Source: Clusia tigrina
Taxonomy: Eukaryota > Arthropoda > Insecta > Diptera > Clusiidae
Direction of reading: 5' to 3'
Assembly (NCBI GenBank): GCA_920105625.2
Contig: OV050030.1
Span: 427,892,240 to 427,956,239, forward strand
Length of the DNA: 64,000 bases
A program made the translations under genes and the position numbers. The notes under the pieces are model-generated. The model did not search any database. It saw nothing but the letters and a program-made list of their open reading frames with translations, and had not been told where the DNA came from. This document shows, in pieces, positions 22,731 through 35,600 of this stretch (position 1 is its first letter; every line of letters starts with the position of its first letter).

Positions 22731-25595
22731 TACCTCATTGTTTGTCCGTCTTCGCTAACTTAACTTCACTAAACCAAATAACGCCGTCTCTACCTCTTCT
22801 CACAGAACATGTTCCTAGAAAATGTTTTAAGTTTGCCTCTCGTAAGTTGATTATGGTTGCAACTTAGTCACACCGCACCACAGCAATATAGTATGCAATT
22901 CGAAAAGCATTAAAGGACGATCATTTTTAAAATTTGTCATTCCCTCTGTTAAAGTTTAAAATCCATTTTCATTCGTTTTCCGTAAAATCCAAAATTTTTT
23001 TATTTTCCCGCTTTTTGCCTCCTGCCAAAATATTTTTATATCGTTTTTGCCGGCCGCTCATATATGCGCATGGAACAACAACAACAACAACAATAACGGC
23101 AAAAAGCTTAAATGCGTTGTTAAAAGCAGTCAGTGCTGTTGTTGTTGTTGCTTTTGCTTTTGGGTTTTATTGAAATATAGCAAAATTTTTAATTTCCTTT
23201 ACAAAGAATTAAATTTCCGTTTCCCCACAATGTCATGCATTTAAATAAAGTCACAGAACGCTTCGGGCCAACATTTCCCAATAATACACTGAAAAAATTA
23301 TTGAGCCACTCAAATTCAAATGTGGCATGCGTAGAGAAATAATTGTGAATTTTACTTAGACTGGTGAAAAAAGGACCCTGCCTGCATTGTTATATTGTCT
23401 GTTCTCATATGGACTTCAACTGTCAGCTGAACCCACCACTGTGCTACTGGGAGTTTCCCCACATTTGCGCCGACTGAACTTGGCAGCACTTGCACCAAAA
23501 TAGCTGTTTGCGAGAATTAGTATGAAGTAGCAAATCTGCTGTTTGTGTGCTTTTGGCATGGACCCTTTTTGCCAGTGCTGCCAATTTTTCATCAAACAGC
23601 CACTTATCGACTCATACGCTCGGAAGCGTGTAACTATAGTGGCGAAACGAACATGATTCATATTAATAACAGTGAGAATCACAATAAGAAAAAAAGAGGA
23701 AAATGATCGTCAGATATGTCGTCATTATTAATTAACTGTTAAGAACAACTGTTGCAAACAGTGGTACCAAGTTATTTCCAATTCAGCCGCTGGCATTGCT
23801 GTGCCTCAGATTCTTAATATATTTTTGCAATTTATTTAAAGAGGACACAAAATAATGAATTACTTCGTTATTACGAACATCAAATAATGGTGTGCTCCAG
23901 GCACCCGCTTCCACATCATGTCCAGAGAAGTTCCCAGTATCCTTACATCTCCAATTCTTACCCACTACTCCGCACAGAATCTGTTTACTGCCCCGCTGCT
24001 AAGCGCGCACTACTGCGGTCCACTAATTGTGCCATAAAACGATCTAATTGGGCACATTTAGGGCAGCTTGCTTACCAGCTCCATGCGTTACATTCTTTTT
24101 TGTTTTTTTTTTAATTTTAAACGCTTTGAACGGGCCAAACCGTTTCTATTTGTGTGACCAAAATGCTGAGCAAACATACGAAGACCAGCCAAGCGACCAA
24201 CCCGGGTGTCAAGTGTACGTGTGTGAGGGCGAGTGTGTGTGCGAGTGTGTGTGGAAAACGACATTTGACACATGGCATGAATAATTACAGTGCCACTGCC
24301 AGCCACAATGTTTGTGTAAACCGGGCGAGAGGGGGAGTGGCACGTACCAATGCAAACGTACAACTCGGGGTTAGTGACCCCCTCTCCGAGCAGGCATGTC
24401 TCTAATACGATTTCACCCAAATATTATTATGTATTATGCACTTACATCAGATATGAGACACTCGGCAAACAACAACAGTTACGGCAGAGGAGCAACTTGG
24501 GCGCTAGACGAGAACAAGGCACGAGCCGCACTTAGTGTGGCCAAATGTTAAATTGCCAAATAATTTATGTAATTTCATTTCATTACGTATGCTAAATTTC
24601 GTTGATAGTGCAAAATTTATTAAAATCATGAGAGCCCCGCCCCGGCCGCTCCACCTTCTAAGCTGGTGCTGCTGCTGCCGCTTTGCAACGCCACTACACA
24701 AAGTGACAACATGTAATTACAGCTGCTGCTGTCGCTGCCTGAGCTCTGTTTGTGCTTTGATACTGTTGTTGTTGTTGTTGTTGTTTCTGGTAATTTGAAT
24801 GTTAATTAAAGAGGTGTGAGTGAGTGATGTATCCGTGTGTTTTCTGTGTGTAAATTAACTTATTGAGTTAGTAATCCAACGAGGTGTAGAACAAATGTTT
24901 GCATACTAACACACCGCCCAAGCTACACGCCCGCACACATGCGACTCCTGTGTCATTTGTGGAACAGCAGCCCTGGGGGAGGGGATGGGGGTTGAGTTGT
25001 ATACGCGTACATTAGACGCGTCGAACAATTACCATAATTGCTCGTTCACAATAATTGCTCCTATTTCTGCCTCACTGAGAGATTAGTTAAAGGAGTTACC
25101 ACCGTTTGTAGGGTTTCGCCTTTAAATGTCATGGGAGGATTTGCAGGGTTCGAAATAGGGAAGCAAATTGCAGTTACTTTCCATTAAGAGAAAAGTTGCA
25201 TTAACACGGCTCAGAATCAGCGGGACATATGCCAATAGAACAAAAGTATGATAAGCGAAAAACAGCTGGTTCCAGGCCCCCAAACAGCAAGTTATGTTGC
25301 ACACTCAGCTGCCAAAGGCCATAAATTCAACTACATTGCTAGTGCGTTGGAGTGTTGCAACAACGAAGAATACCGACAACAGTGCTGAGCAGTGGCGGCT
25401 GTTTGAGGCTGGTTTTTGGGTTCAAAGACCCCCTCCACGGCTATAATGTTAACAATTTTTGCCTCCCTTGAATGGCTCTTTATGTGAGGTTCAAATAAGC
25501 ATCTCATATCAATTGGGACAGGAAATTACCAGATAATCCTAAATAACAGACAACCGAATTAACCCCCAAATTAAGTAATCACAAATAAAAATTTA
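22731..25595. other. Gene-free spacer with short CAA/TTG tracts
   Basis: Contains (ACA)n at about 23078-23094, TTG runs at about 23138-23152 and 24764-24784, and a T-rich run near 24100. Short frames lack any support. No RNA gene or transposon recognised. Confidence 0.45.
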
Positions 25596-25985
25596 ATTGA
25601 TACCATTTTGGGGGTTACTTCCTATGAAATAGTGCCAACAAATTATGTTATCCTTCATTATTTTTGGCTTATAGGATTAATTATTTCGGCATTAATTCAT
25701 AATAAAGCAATGCGATTAATTAATTTTATTAATCATTTGCTGATTTTAGCATAAATATCATTTTATTTGGGCTTTATTTCATTCAAATTTTTTGGATATG
25801 CTTGAATTCTGGGTCGATTATATTTGGGTACTGGGTCTAAGAGTCAAATATTGAGAATAATTTCATATTTTTGGTTAAATTTGGTGATTAGTTTATGCTT
25901 TTCTCTATTATCATTGGGCATTATTTCATTTATATTAATAGTGGTGTTATCTCAAACTTTTTGGGGACTATTTCACTTGTTGCTT
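25596..25985. repeat. TTTTGGG/GATTATTTCATT motif repeat, degenerate
   Basis: Phrases such as TTTTGGGGGTTACTT, ATTTGGGCTTTATTTCATT, CATTGGGCATTATTTCATT and TTTTTGGGGACTATTTCA recur at irregular spacing. The same words build the denser array at 60815-61215 and recur at 63804-63850. On this strand the phrases read TTTTGGG; a CCCCCAAA at 25562 may be an inverted piece. Confidence 0.6.
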
Positions 25986-26379
25986 TTTATGGTTTTGTAA
26001 GGTTATTGGTGCCTACGTAGATGATGGGCTCAAGTAATATTTTGTACTGCGCGAGAGCTTGCGCACTTGGTTCCCGGCGCCTTAAGGCAGCCAAATGTTT
26101 AGTTATTGCTTTGGGATAGAGGAAAGGTTTGAAAGAGTGGAGTGAGTGTGTGTGTGATCGTGCTGCGCGTGCACTACATATTTCTTTGGTGCATTTAGTT
26201 CTCTTAGTGATCGCAGGCATTCGTATGGTATGCATGACTTTCATGATACACTACAGTTTATTATTGGGGTTATAGCAAACCAAAACCCTTCACATAAAAA
26301 AGATTTACGTTCACAGACATAAAATAAGAAACATACTACAGCAAATTTCTAAAACCACCACTGGATGCCGGGCCTTTCC

Positions 26380-26396
26380 ACACCCACCCACACACA

Positions 26397-26438
<42 letters not shown>

Positions 26439-26451
26439 CGCACCCACACAT
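26380..26451. repeat. (CA)n microsatellite with CCCA interruptions
   Basis: About 70 bases of CA repeat with C and CG variants at both ends. Confidence 0.95.
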
Positions 26452-27379
26452 ACATTACTCTCCCACATCTTTTAATTGCTGCTGGTTTGACGGTAAACTC
26501 ATCAAGCACTGCTTGCCCACTTGTGTGCCCACTCTGCCGTATTCGTTTGGGAAGTGGGAGTGTCACCTCCTTCCTTACTATTTATGTATTTTTGCATTTA
26601 TTTTGTATTCAATTTTAATACTCAGTTACAATAAATTTAAATTTGCAGGAAACAGCACGCTTGCTGGGGCTTTTGTGGCCGCTCCTAAAAGTATGCTATC
26701 GAATTTACTCTTATGCTGTGCAAACACACATTCGGGTGCATAAACGGGGATGTTGGAAATGATTTCTGAAAGTTCATCACAGTTTATTTTATTTTGGATT
26801 ATTGTATTTTATTTTGGATACTGTTTTTTTTGCAATTTTTTTATTTTATTTCGTTGGGTATCGTTCCGTCTGCAAATCGGAGAAGCATTTCATTGTGCTG
26901 CCTGCATGCACTTTTCCTGCTGCTGCTGATGCAGCTTTTGTTGTTGTTTATTGTTGTTGTTTATTGTTGTTGTTGTTTCTATGGCCCATTGTTTATGTTC
27001 GTACATATTTCAGTCAAAAAATGAAAATAACCGAAAATAGGAAAAATATCATAAAGAGAGCAAAATCCAAATTCAAATTGCAACAAATGCACAAATGTGA
27101 ATAGAATATTAGGAGCAGAGCTGAGCAGGAACGCAAAACTCGCATTCGATGCAACTGGATTACATGCAAATGCGATTTTTCCCTCTTTTTATTCGGCTTC
27201 ATTTCATGCGATTTCATTTTCGTTCCCATTTCTTTGGCTTGAAGTTGAAAATGCGGTAAAGTACTTGAAGTTTCGTGTTTTGCATTGCATGCGCCCGGCA
27301 GCTGGGCGTGGCCGAGGCTGTGGTAAAAGGCGCAAACAGACGTTTTCCAATTTCATGCAATAAATGTGCCAAGCTGCCG

Positions 27380-27405
27380 CACACACACACACACACACAC
27401 ACACA
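27380..27405. repeat. (CA)n microsatellite
   Basis: About 13 uninterrupted CA units. Confidence 0.95.
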
Positions 27406-27849
27406 AAACTCCCCACTTGATGCGGCATTATTGAGCATTACCGCTGCATGCGGCAATTAATGCCGGCCGCCGTAAAGCTTTATCACTGCAACGCCTTTGT
27501 TAATTTCAATTTACTTGCAACATCGATTTCCACTTGCATGACAGATTGCCACGCTGAGCTGACCTGGCCTGCTCGGTGGGGTTGCGCTGGGCTGGGCATG
27601 ACTTGCACTCACGCCGGCTGCCTCAGAGCAAACGACAGCAGGGCGAGCAAACATGGGAGTACAAAGGAAGGGGCAACATACGCACACAATTTACAATTTT
27701 GTAGCAAATAAGAGCAGAGAAAACAGGAAAAAATGGAGTACAAAAACAACAATGAAGACAACAATAGCGGGGCTCAGGGGGAGGGGGACATAATCGATAA
27801 CAATTGTAATCATGCATGCCAAAGTGCAGTCAATTGGCAGAGCAAGCGG

Positions 27850-27990
27850 ACAGCAACAACAACAACAAGAACAGCAGCAGCAACAACAACAACTCCGACA
27901 ACAACAACAATGGCAGCAGCTCCAGCGACATGGCATATTTATTTACATTGTGCATTGTGTTTGATCTCGTTGTTGTTGTTGTTTTTGCTA
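27850..27990. repeat. CAA/CAG tract followed by TTG tract
   Basis: A CAA/CAG-rich run (about 27853-27912) is followed about 60 bases later by GTTGTTGTTGTTGTT (27967-27982). The two can pair imperfectly as an inverted repeat. It is compositional and not coding. Confidence 0.7.
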
Positions 27991-28291
27991 TTGCAACAGA
28001 GCGAAACGCCCATTTTTTCCAGAGCGTTTTTTGCCGCCCTCTTTTATTGCTGCATGCTGTACTGAGCAGAGAACAAGTCCACATAAAAACGGGTCTTTTT
28101 TCAAGTCACACAATACTCGAGCGTAGAAAAAATCCCCTCCCGGAGCCCCACCCACACGCAATTGTGAGTTCATTTTGGTGATTAGTAAAGTCACCACAAT
28201 CAAAGTGGGCTGCTTCTCATAACATGTCCAGACCGGGCTGCAATAACATGGTTAACTACGCAGAATGTGTTGCATACACAAAGGCGCAAAA

Positions 28292-28480
28292 ACTTCAATT
28301 CCTCATACCCTAGCTTGGCTCACAGTTCAAGAACACGACGAGAGTTCTTCATGGAAGAAGGGCGGAGTGTAACTCAAAATAATTCCAGGTAGCAACTGAA
28401 CATGTTACTAAGCACAGACGCTCCGAATTTAGAATTCCTCGTACCTAAACTTGACCCAAAATTCAAGAACCCACAAAATT
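28292..28480. repeat. Degenerate direct repeat, about 138 bp spacing
   Basis: CAATTCCTCATACCCTAGCT...TTCAAGAAC at about 28295-28334 resembles GAATTCCTCGTACCTAAACT...TTCAAGAAC at about 28432-28471. Only about 45 bases per copy still align. Confidence 0.5.
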
Positions 28481-30864
28481 CACGCAACATAAGTTGAATG
28501 CACCCTCTATTTCAGTCGGTGTAAACGGTGCCTTTTAATGAAGAACAGGTTTAAAGAGGAACACATGTTTCGCGCCTGTCTGAAAGTGCTTTTAAACCAA
28601 TGATGCAGAAAGCTGAGAGCCTATGCAAAAGCTATTTGAAGCTTCATGCGTGGACATAACCTCCCAATTGGCCCTCAGTAGCCCCCCAGACTCAACACAT
28701 ATGAAAGTGACTGATTGATGATCACTGCTTGAAGCCATCTCACTGGAAGAAAAGCTTTCAAGCAATTCAAATGGAAAGCTCAAAAGCTCATTGTGGGAGT
28801 ATTTATCTACTAGTGTAGGCAGCGAAGCCGGTTGATGAAATTTCCATGAAATTATTTTTCCAGCGGATCATGAGTTAACTTTAAGGTGTGGTCACAGATA
28901 TTGGGGAGTCCTCGATTATATAAAAATGTATGTGTAATTGGTGTGTGAAGTGTGTAGCATATTTCCAGGCGCTCCGCTTTGCATTCCTTATTATTATGTA
29001 ACTTACTTCAGATATTGAAAGAAATGATGATAGTCTCACTGCTAGAGCTTGTTGCTGCCATTGCTTCTCGGCACATCTCTTAACAAATGAGACCCATAAT
29101 CAGCAGTGCCATCTGGCCATACGTCCATATTTCCCACCATTCACCGAATGCCAGTTTCATCGTCTTGAGTTGCACCGCGCTTCCTTCAAATGGGTTCGTT
29201 CCCATTGCTTTTCAAGCCACAACTTCAGTCCAACACTTTCGCGATACCAGACGAAGCGATGACGCGTGGTTCTTCTACCACGTCGAGCTCTTTAAACCTG
29301 CAAGTAACTGTAAACATCCTGCGTCCATTAAGGATTTTGTAATTAATGACGCCGCTGAGCTTTTAACCGATAATAGGAATTCCGCAACGCAACGCATCGC
29401 ATCTCATCGCTCCGCCTCCTGCGCCAGCTGCCGGCGATATTTACGCCGCCTGCCGACACCGATTCCGACGCTCCACTCACTGACCAAACGCAAGGATTAA
29501 TTAAGATCTCAACGCTTTGGTTGTGTTCGCAAAAATTACGACTCAGCGCTGCCAAAAGTATTGCCATCAAGGGAGGCAGCCACCAGAAAGGAAACAAAAA
29601 AAGTTCCACGCAGTGCTGGGCGCTGCATGTTCACGCCGAGATAACTGCGTCCAGCTGCAGCGGCTTCAACTGCGAAATCATTACAAAATTTATTGCCCAA
29701 AAAATAATAAATGCCAGAGACGCAGCTCAAGCGGGACCGGCGAACGCGCGTGGCACTGGCAACAGCCCCACTACCACCTGCCAGGAATCGGGAACCAGAC
29801 CTCTAACGCCCCCACCCACCCACTCCCACTCAATATTTGCAAGAGCTTTTCAATTAATATTTACCGCTCTATTATGCTTAATGATTATTGCCCTGGCAGT
29901 CAGAACGAGACAGAGCGAGGGAGAGGGAGGAGAGTGGGAGTGAGACCAGAGCCGGCGCAGGAACAGCAACGCGGTCGATGCGGGAAATGTTGGAAACCCA
30001 TTAATTTTGTTGATTTCCATCAGAAATCAACGCGTGAGCTGGCGGCGCTGCTTTCCGCTGCCTGCCGCTTGTGTGCACACTCGATAAAAAACTCGACGTG
30101 TGTTTACGTCCTCGCGAGCTGCGCCTGCCTGGGAGGAGCAGAGGCGACCGTGGCAAGAGACACTCACGGTGCTATCGCTGCCGACCGAAATGCACACTTG
30201 GCGGTAACGGGGTTGATGGCATCGGGTTGTAAAACTCTCCATTATAAACACGCATAATGAAAATCTGGCTGGCATTTCAGCCCAACGAGCAGGCGAGGAG
30301 CGGGCGGGCAAATGCCACACAGGGCTGTAAAAATGCGCATTAACATTTCGCAAAAAGTCGAGATTTGGAGATACCGAGTGCCCAAATGCCACTTGCCGAG
30401 CCACCGTCATCGTCATGGTAGGACGGCGCTGAAGCAGTGGGGAAATTGATACACGAGCTGCCGCAGGAGGAGGAAGTGCAAGCGTAGCCTCTTAAGTGCA
30501 GTTAACTAAGGATATCTGGGTACTTTCTGAGAGCAGCACGAATGGAGTTCTCGGAAGAACTGCAGATTGGCTCCGAGGATCCTAATATGAAGTTCACATT
30601 CTGAGGCAGTGCTGGGCTAGTTTGGGAGTCTGTGAGAAGAGACGCTTTGCTCAATCTTAAAAATAAGTAGGAAACGTCGCAAGGTATTCTCGCATAAAGA
30701 GGACAGAGAGAGTTGGTAGAGTCCTAACATTTTTGACATACATTTTGGTAGAAACTCTTCATCATGTAAACTGATCCAGTCAACATCATTAGAGGTCAAG
30801 CCAATTCAGAGTAATTGCGGCCAGATTGAGGGTTCCTCACAGCCTTGCTTCGCTTAAAATCTTC

Positions 30865-31640
30865 CTAGATAGGTAGTTGGTAAAGCGGGCGCACTTAGGC
30901 CATCATTGAACCCTTGTGATACCGCATGAGACACAGGTCCCACCCCTTTCAAAGCCCCAGACATTTGGAGCTTTTAATGAAGTAGTTGATGGAGCTTATC
31001 TTCTTATTTGGAATATCTCCCAGAATCCAGAAAGTGGTCACACAGGAAAGTGCGTCTCCTTTTCAACAACACTGGACTCGTGCATAACGGATGTTCAACG
31101 GACTCTTGCTCCTCCTCGTCCATGCAACTCCTGCAGAAGTCGTCAGCGGCAATCCCCAGCCTACTACCGTGAGTTCCCAGGGTCCACTATCCCGTTAGGA
31201 CACTAACTGCGGAACCAATACTTACGATAGATAGAAGTGGGGTAGGCCGGAGAGCCGCCGAAGAAGGAGGCCTCCAAACACTCAGGCATTGATGCCCATT
31301 GTACTAAGAACCTATACTTAGTCTATTTAGAGATACTAAATCCCTTGAGCGCTTGACATTTATTTTCGGCCAGGTTTGTCTGGCTATTTTGCATCCTGTA
31401 CCTTCAGCACAGAGTAGAATTACTCCATGCCTTCAGACCAGTGCCTACCCGCTGTTTCTAAGGATATTGTATTTACTAAGAGCTCACATGTGGCAATAGG
31501 AATACCGAGGTCCGGCCTATCTGGTCCAATCGATATGGTAGTACCCTCACGGGCAAGTTCATCCGCTTTACAGTTCCCTGGAATATCCCTGTGGCCGAGA
31601 ACACAGCTCAGATGCAGACAAGTCTTCTTTCTAGGATGAG
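30865..31640 (-). pseudogene. Decayed RNase H-bearing non-LTR retrotransposon 3' end (I/LOA-like)
   Basis: On the minus strand a piece reading VLGHRDIPGNCKADELAREG (near 31605-31545) is the C-terminal motif of the retrotransposon RNase H domain. The characteristic RSRDLVSLNRLSI follows in another frame. Next comes THGSRLGIAADDFCRSC, then EEEQESVEHPLC, then RRRTFLCDHFLDS, which is the cysteine-bearing tail of these elements. A 3' untranslated end near 30865-30900 follows. Several frameshifts and stops separate the pieces, and the reverse transcriptase is missing. RNase H in a non-LTR element points to the I or LOA clades. This comes from family knowledge; no search was run. Confidence 0.75.
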
Positions 31641-32727
31641 TGAGGAAAGAAATTCTCCCCCACTCTTAGTGCGAATGTGACGTCACAGATTCGTTTTTCT
31701 CTGGACTCTTCGGAAGTTATATTCAAAAATTGTCTATTAACGCAGAATTAAATTGTTTTTATGGAAAACGTTTGTTTTTTATTGAATAGTTTCACCGCTT
31801 TAATACTATTTCCATAGTAAGTTGTTTTAAATAACATAATTAATAAATAATTAGGAGTTAGAATACCAAATCACGGAAGTAATTCGAATATTTTTATATT
31901 AAGTATTTTAAATTGTTTCTACATTTTTATTAAATTTTCGGTTTTTTGTTAAAGCGCACAAAATAAAAACTAGATATAAATAATAATAATAATAATAATA
32001 ATCACCGACGGAAATGTTTGTAAATACGCATTAGGCTAATTTTAGTGCTAAGTCTACATTTAAATAATTGGGCAGGTCGGGGTCGGGTCGATTACGAAGA
32101 ATGGTCAATTAAATTAAGAAGCCACAATCGAAGGAGGGCAAAAACCCGTCCAAAACGAACGAAACAAGAGGCCGAAACAATTTCGAAGCGAAGGAAAATT
32201 CGGAGCATAAGCACACACAATTTAAAGGAAGGGAGGAGGTGGGCGTGGGCGCACTTAAAGTAGTAAAAATGTAGGGCACAAGCGCGGTGGAATAATTTAA
32301 ATTTGAACTGAAAGTTAACGGAAGTATTAATACGAACCACCGCGCCCGCCGGTGAAGCCGCGAAGCCCACTACGATGCGAGTAAATACAAAGTTGAGCAG
32401 CAGGAACAGCGCACTCGGATGGAAACCTGAACCGAACCGAACCGAACCGAACCCAACTACACTGGACTGGACAGCGCTGAACTGAGCCGAGACCAGCCAA
32501 GCCAAGCCGGGCAGAACTGTGCGCGTTCTGTGTGGCCAGGGAAGCCGCAAAGGGCCTGCCCCGCATATTGTCGCTCTGAGGTTGGTTAAAATATTTTTGT
32601 TCTTCTTAATAATTAAATCTGGAAAATAAAAAATTAAAGCAGGCCCTTTCCAACTCCCTACTCGAAAGGTTCACCACACGGAAACACGTTGCTCCACTGC
32701 CACTGCCGGTTTTATCACCACGCCGCA
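31641..32727. other. Probable sktl 3' UTR and downstream spacer
   Basis: A/T-rich up to about 32000, then richer in G/C. Minus-strand AATAAA hexamers occur near 31926-31931 and 31778. Either could end the sktl transcript, giving a 3' UTR of about 800-950 bases. ACCGAACCGAACCGAACC at about 32428-32453 is a short pentamer repeat. Confidence 0.4.
31981..32001. repeat. (AAT)n microsatellite
   Basis: Seven TAA/AAT units. Confidence 0.9.
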
Positions 32728-34998
32728 TCATCTCAGCCCGTCGTGCACCACCAGCGTGGATGTGTACGTCTGCGACTGCACGGCCACAGCCTTCACGACG
32801 GTCGTCTTCGAGTTCGACACTATCTGCCGCCCATGTCCATCCGCCTCGTCCCTGATCTCGTCCAAATTACGATCGTGCTCGTGCTCATGATCATGCCTGG
32901 GATCGTTGTCGTAGTCGCCGTCTTCCACGCAACCCACCGACGTCAACTGCACATTGGTCTTGGTGAGGCGGGGCGAGCGCGCGCCACTGCCACTGCCCGA
33001 GGCGACGTCATCGTCGCTGTAGTCGTCCGTGGTTGTGCTGAGAATGCTGCGGTTCGAGCTGATGTAGGAGCGGTGAGGATTACGAGAGTTCCGCGAGAGC
33101 CGATTCAAACCGGCCGAGGAGGTGGACATCTCCTCGGAAATATCGTCGAATGCGGGCGGCGGCGTGGAAGATCCGGTCAAGCCTGCCGGACGCACCTGTG
33201 AGCTTATGCTCTGGGTGGGCGTGCGCTGTGGGGTCCGCATCGTCGCCGTCGAGGTTTTGCGCTTCGATGGGGAATGTTTGAGTGGGAAAGTGGGCGTCTT
33301 CTTGAAGACTGTTTTGCCCATGAAAGTCTGGAATCGTTGCGCATAGAACGAGGGTCGGCACACAGACACCGTGTCGCCATTGTAGATGATGCTCTTGAAG
33401 GTGTGCTCGAGCTTCTTCTCGAGGCGATAGGATTGCAGTATGTCAATGATGCCGATGTAGAGAATCAGTCGCTCATCATTTTCGGAGCGCGCTGGTATGC
33501 CGCCGGCCGGCACATCCTCGTCCTCTTCGATCAGGGCATCAATGTCTGCCGTAATGGATTCCATTGCCGTGGAATGGGCAACCAAACGTTGGCGGTTCAT
33601 GCTGCGCGAGCGACTCAAAGCGGTACCAGCCACTGGCTTCACAGCACTGGACGTGGCGGCCGGCAGGTAGACGCTGATCTGGGCCGGGTCCACCTCGGGT
33701 GCATCGTCCGCTTCGCGTATTTCGTCCGTGCGTTGCAGCTTTGCGCGCGCATTACGGATGCGCTCCTCTCGCTTCTCCTTATGCGCTAAATCGAGGTTGT
33801 GAATGCCCACGAGCAAGGAGTAGTCCATAATCTGAAAGCTCTCCAGAACCATGCAGTCGCGCTGAATCGTCTTCATGAGCGCGTTGTACTTGTCCGTCTC
33901 GAGGAAAATGCCGTTGGGGTGACGTTCCATGAAGTCCAGGTCCTTGAAAGTGGGACTCGCCTTCTGCCTCTCGGTTTTTGAGGCTTTCCGTCGGAATGTG
34001 GAACCTTTGAGGTCGTATTTCGCATGCATCTTGATGTCGGAGGGCAGCAGATTGTTCATCGCCACCAGACGCACATTCTTGGAATTGTAGGCGAAGCAGT
34101 AGAGGCCGAAGAACTTCGGCAGCAGGGTGCGCGGGTTCTGCGACAGATTCATGTAGTAGCCGGGCAGTAGTTTCTGCAGGAACTCGCATTCCTTCTTCTG
34201 CACCGTTTTTATAATGAATTCATCGTCATCGGTCAAGTAGAAAATTGAACCGGAAGCACCGGGATTTGACAACTGCCGCAGGGGTGCAGCGCAAATGGAC
34301 ATGAGAAAATCGTCCGGTGCAATGCCGAACAAGTCTCGGAAGTATCGGAACGCAATCGGCGCATACACCTTAAACCTGAAGTCGCTGTAGTGATGAGCCG
34401 GGGTGATCGAGGAGCCGTCGGGCGGGAATGAAATCGTCTCCATTTCCCAGAAGTCGTTCATGAGCAGATCGCGCTTCGGCTTGCTGGCCAAACTGCCCAC
34501 GGTGTGTTGTATGCCCAGCTGAATGGAGCCCATGATCTGCTTGGACTGTATACGTTTGTAGGTCACCTCGCCGCCCTCGTCCACCCGCCGATGGCCAATT
34601 TTCTTCTCGTGTTTCCCCAGAGTGGATGGATTGCGGGATACGGTGGCATCCAGAGTGGAGCTGGCGCTGCGTGTGCGCTGGGGCTGTGAGGCCAGCGACG
34701 AGGCGAGCTCATGTTGCATTAGGCTGGTGGAGTCATCGCCTCCATGTACAGCGGCGGCCTCCTTGAAGAGCTGGCGTGAGGTGGCCGCCAGAGCGGGCAC
34801 AAGGCTAATGCTGTTCTCTGTGACATGCGAATGGGGCTGCTCGGCGTCTTCTGCATCCTTGTTGCCGATAAATATGGTTGTAGTGGTGATCGCTTTGGAG
34901 GCCTTTGGCGTCGATGGTGGTGTGTTGAGCTGTATTTCGGCAGTTTTGGATGTCATGGGCTCCATTTCGAGGGCAACGTCACTGTCGGCGGAGGCCAT
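32728..34998 (-). CDS. sktl: Skittles, type I phosphatidylinositol 4-phosphate 5-kinase (756 aa)
   Basis: One uninterrupted coding exon. After a disordered N-terminus (1-140), the kinase core spans about 150-565. It has a glycine-rich loop NPGASGSIF at 245-253, the ATP lysine K264 (FIIKTV), [11 protein letters not shown] at 329-339 and the PIPK signature [13 protein letters not shown] at 391. The metal-binding IID ends at D519, and the activation loop (about 528-555) contains [22 protein letters not shown] Glu in KKLEH (E531) is the residue known to favour PI4P over PI5P, which fits a type I enzyme. The C-terminus is Ser/Asp-rich, with an HDHEHEHD run near 702. The enzyme makes PI(4,5)P2 at the plasma membrane. 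In Drosophila it supports germline and cortical polarity, including Bazooka localisation. The kinase core with KKLEH separates it from PI5P 4-kinases. Length is close to the fly protein (about 790 aa, from memory). Confidence 0.95.
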   Translation of the reverse strand: MASADSDVALEMEPMTSKTAEIQLNTPPSTPKASKAITTTTIFIGNKDAEDAEQPHSHVTENSISLVPALAATSRQLFKEAAAVHGGDDSTSLMQHELASSLASQPQRTRSASSTLDATVSRNPSTLGKHEKKIGHRRVDEGGEVTYKRIQSKQIMGSIQLGIQHTVGSLASKPKRDLLMNDFWEMETISFPPDGSSITPAHHYSDFRFKVYAPIAFRYFRDLFGIAPDDFLMSICAAPLRQLSNPGASGSIFYLTDDDEFIIKTVQKKECEFLQKLLPGYYMNLSQNPRTLLPKFFGLYCFAYNSKNVRLVAMNNLLPSDIKMHAKYDLKGSTFRRKASKTERQKASPTFKDLDFMERHPNGIFLETDKYNALMKTIQRDCMVLESFQIMDYSLLVGIHNLDLAHKEKREERIRNARAKLQRTDEIREADDAPEVDPAQISVYLPAATSSAVKPVAGTALSRSRSMNRQRLVAHSTAMESITADIDALIEEDEDVPAGGIPARSENDERLILYIGIIDILQSYRLEKKLEHTFKSIIYNGDTVSVCRPSFYAQRFQTFMGKTVFKKTPTFPLKHSPSKRKTSTATMRTPQRTPTQSISSQVRPAGLTGSSTPPPAFDDISEEMSTSSAGLNRLSRNSRNPHRSYISSNRSILSTTTDDYSDDDVASGSGSGARSPRLTKTNVQLTSVGCVEDGDYDNDPRHDHEHEHDRNLDEIRDEADGHGRQIVSNSKTTVVKAVAVQSQTYTSTLVVHDGLR

Positions 34999-35018
34999 TT
35001 CGTCGTGCAGAGCAATTT
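34999..35018 (-). other. sktl 5' UTR segment next to the start codon
   Basis: A good acceptor ACAATTTCCAG|AAATTG ends at 35019, only 20 bases before the ATG. The rest of the leader is therefore probably in one or more upstream exons. The donor at 35520/35519 would give a 501-base intron. Confidence 0.5.
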
Positions 35019-35520
35019 CTGGAAATTGTTAAAGAAAAGAACCTGTTTGGAAACCGTTCTGGTAAAGTTCGCTACAATTTAAGGTAAAAAGTTGCTGCAA
35101 TAAAAGGTAATTGCAATTGTGTGCGTTTGCATGGCGAAGAGAAACAAATTTTAATGCGGCCCTAAAATCCATTTTCAAGCCGTGCCGATTAAATGTGGGT
35201 TAGAAGGCAAGCCACTCAGTTCCCAGTCTAAAAAAGGCAGTTCCGCCGGGGTCACGTACCGCTGCAGCCGCATTCAAGTGGCCTCATAGCCGCCAATTGT
35301 TGCGCACTTTCAGCGAAAAAAGCAAAATAAATAAAACAGAAATTAATTCTAAAAGCGCGCTTTGCTTACAAATGCAATTTTTTGCATTCACACTCGAAAC
35401 GGGAAATCCCGCCGCACAAGGCTGCAGCTCAGCTCAGCCCAGCCCAGCCCAATCCACCCCTTTTTATCGCTCAACGAAACGTGCTGAAAGAACATTTCAA
35501 TGGCGTCGCGCTATCTCACC

Positions 35521-35600
35521 AAACCGGCGGCTGAGCTGGAGTTGAGCAGCGCTGCGCCGGTGGGCATTAATCATGCGCAGCTGCAGGCGTAGACGTTAAA
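35521..35600 (-). other. Candidate sktl 5' UTR exon
   Basis: G/C-rich minus-strand text ending CCGGTTTG|GTGAGAT (exon end 35520), the closest good donor upstream of the 35019 acceptor. The 5' limit is unknown; the coordinate given is nominal. An alternative first exon lies at 47229-46752. Confidence 0.3.

Larger units (their letters stand above)
25986..30864. other. Gene-free spacer between insc and sktl
   Basis: Holds the CA repeats listed separately, a CAA/TTG-rich stretch (27850-27990) and a G/C-richer block (29340-30420). The latter has several overlapping frames on both strands, including one of 246 codons, with no domain. No gene can be supported. Confidence 0.45.

Noticed and set aside
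29517..30257. 246-codon frame
   Set aside because: No recognisable domain, overlaps frames on both strands, and carries no splice or promoter context.
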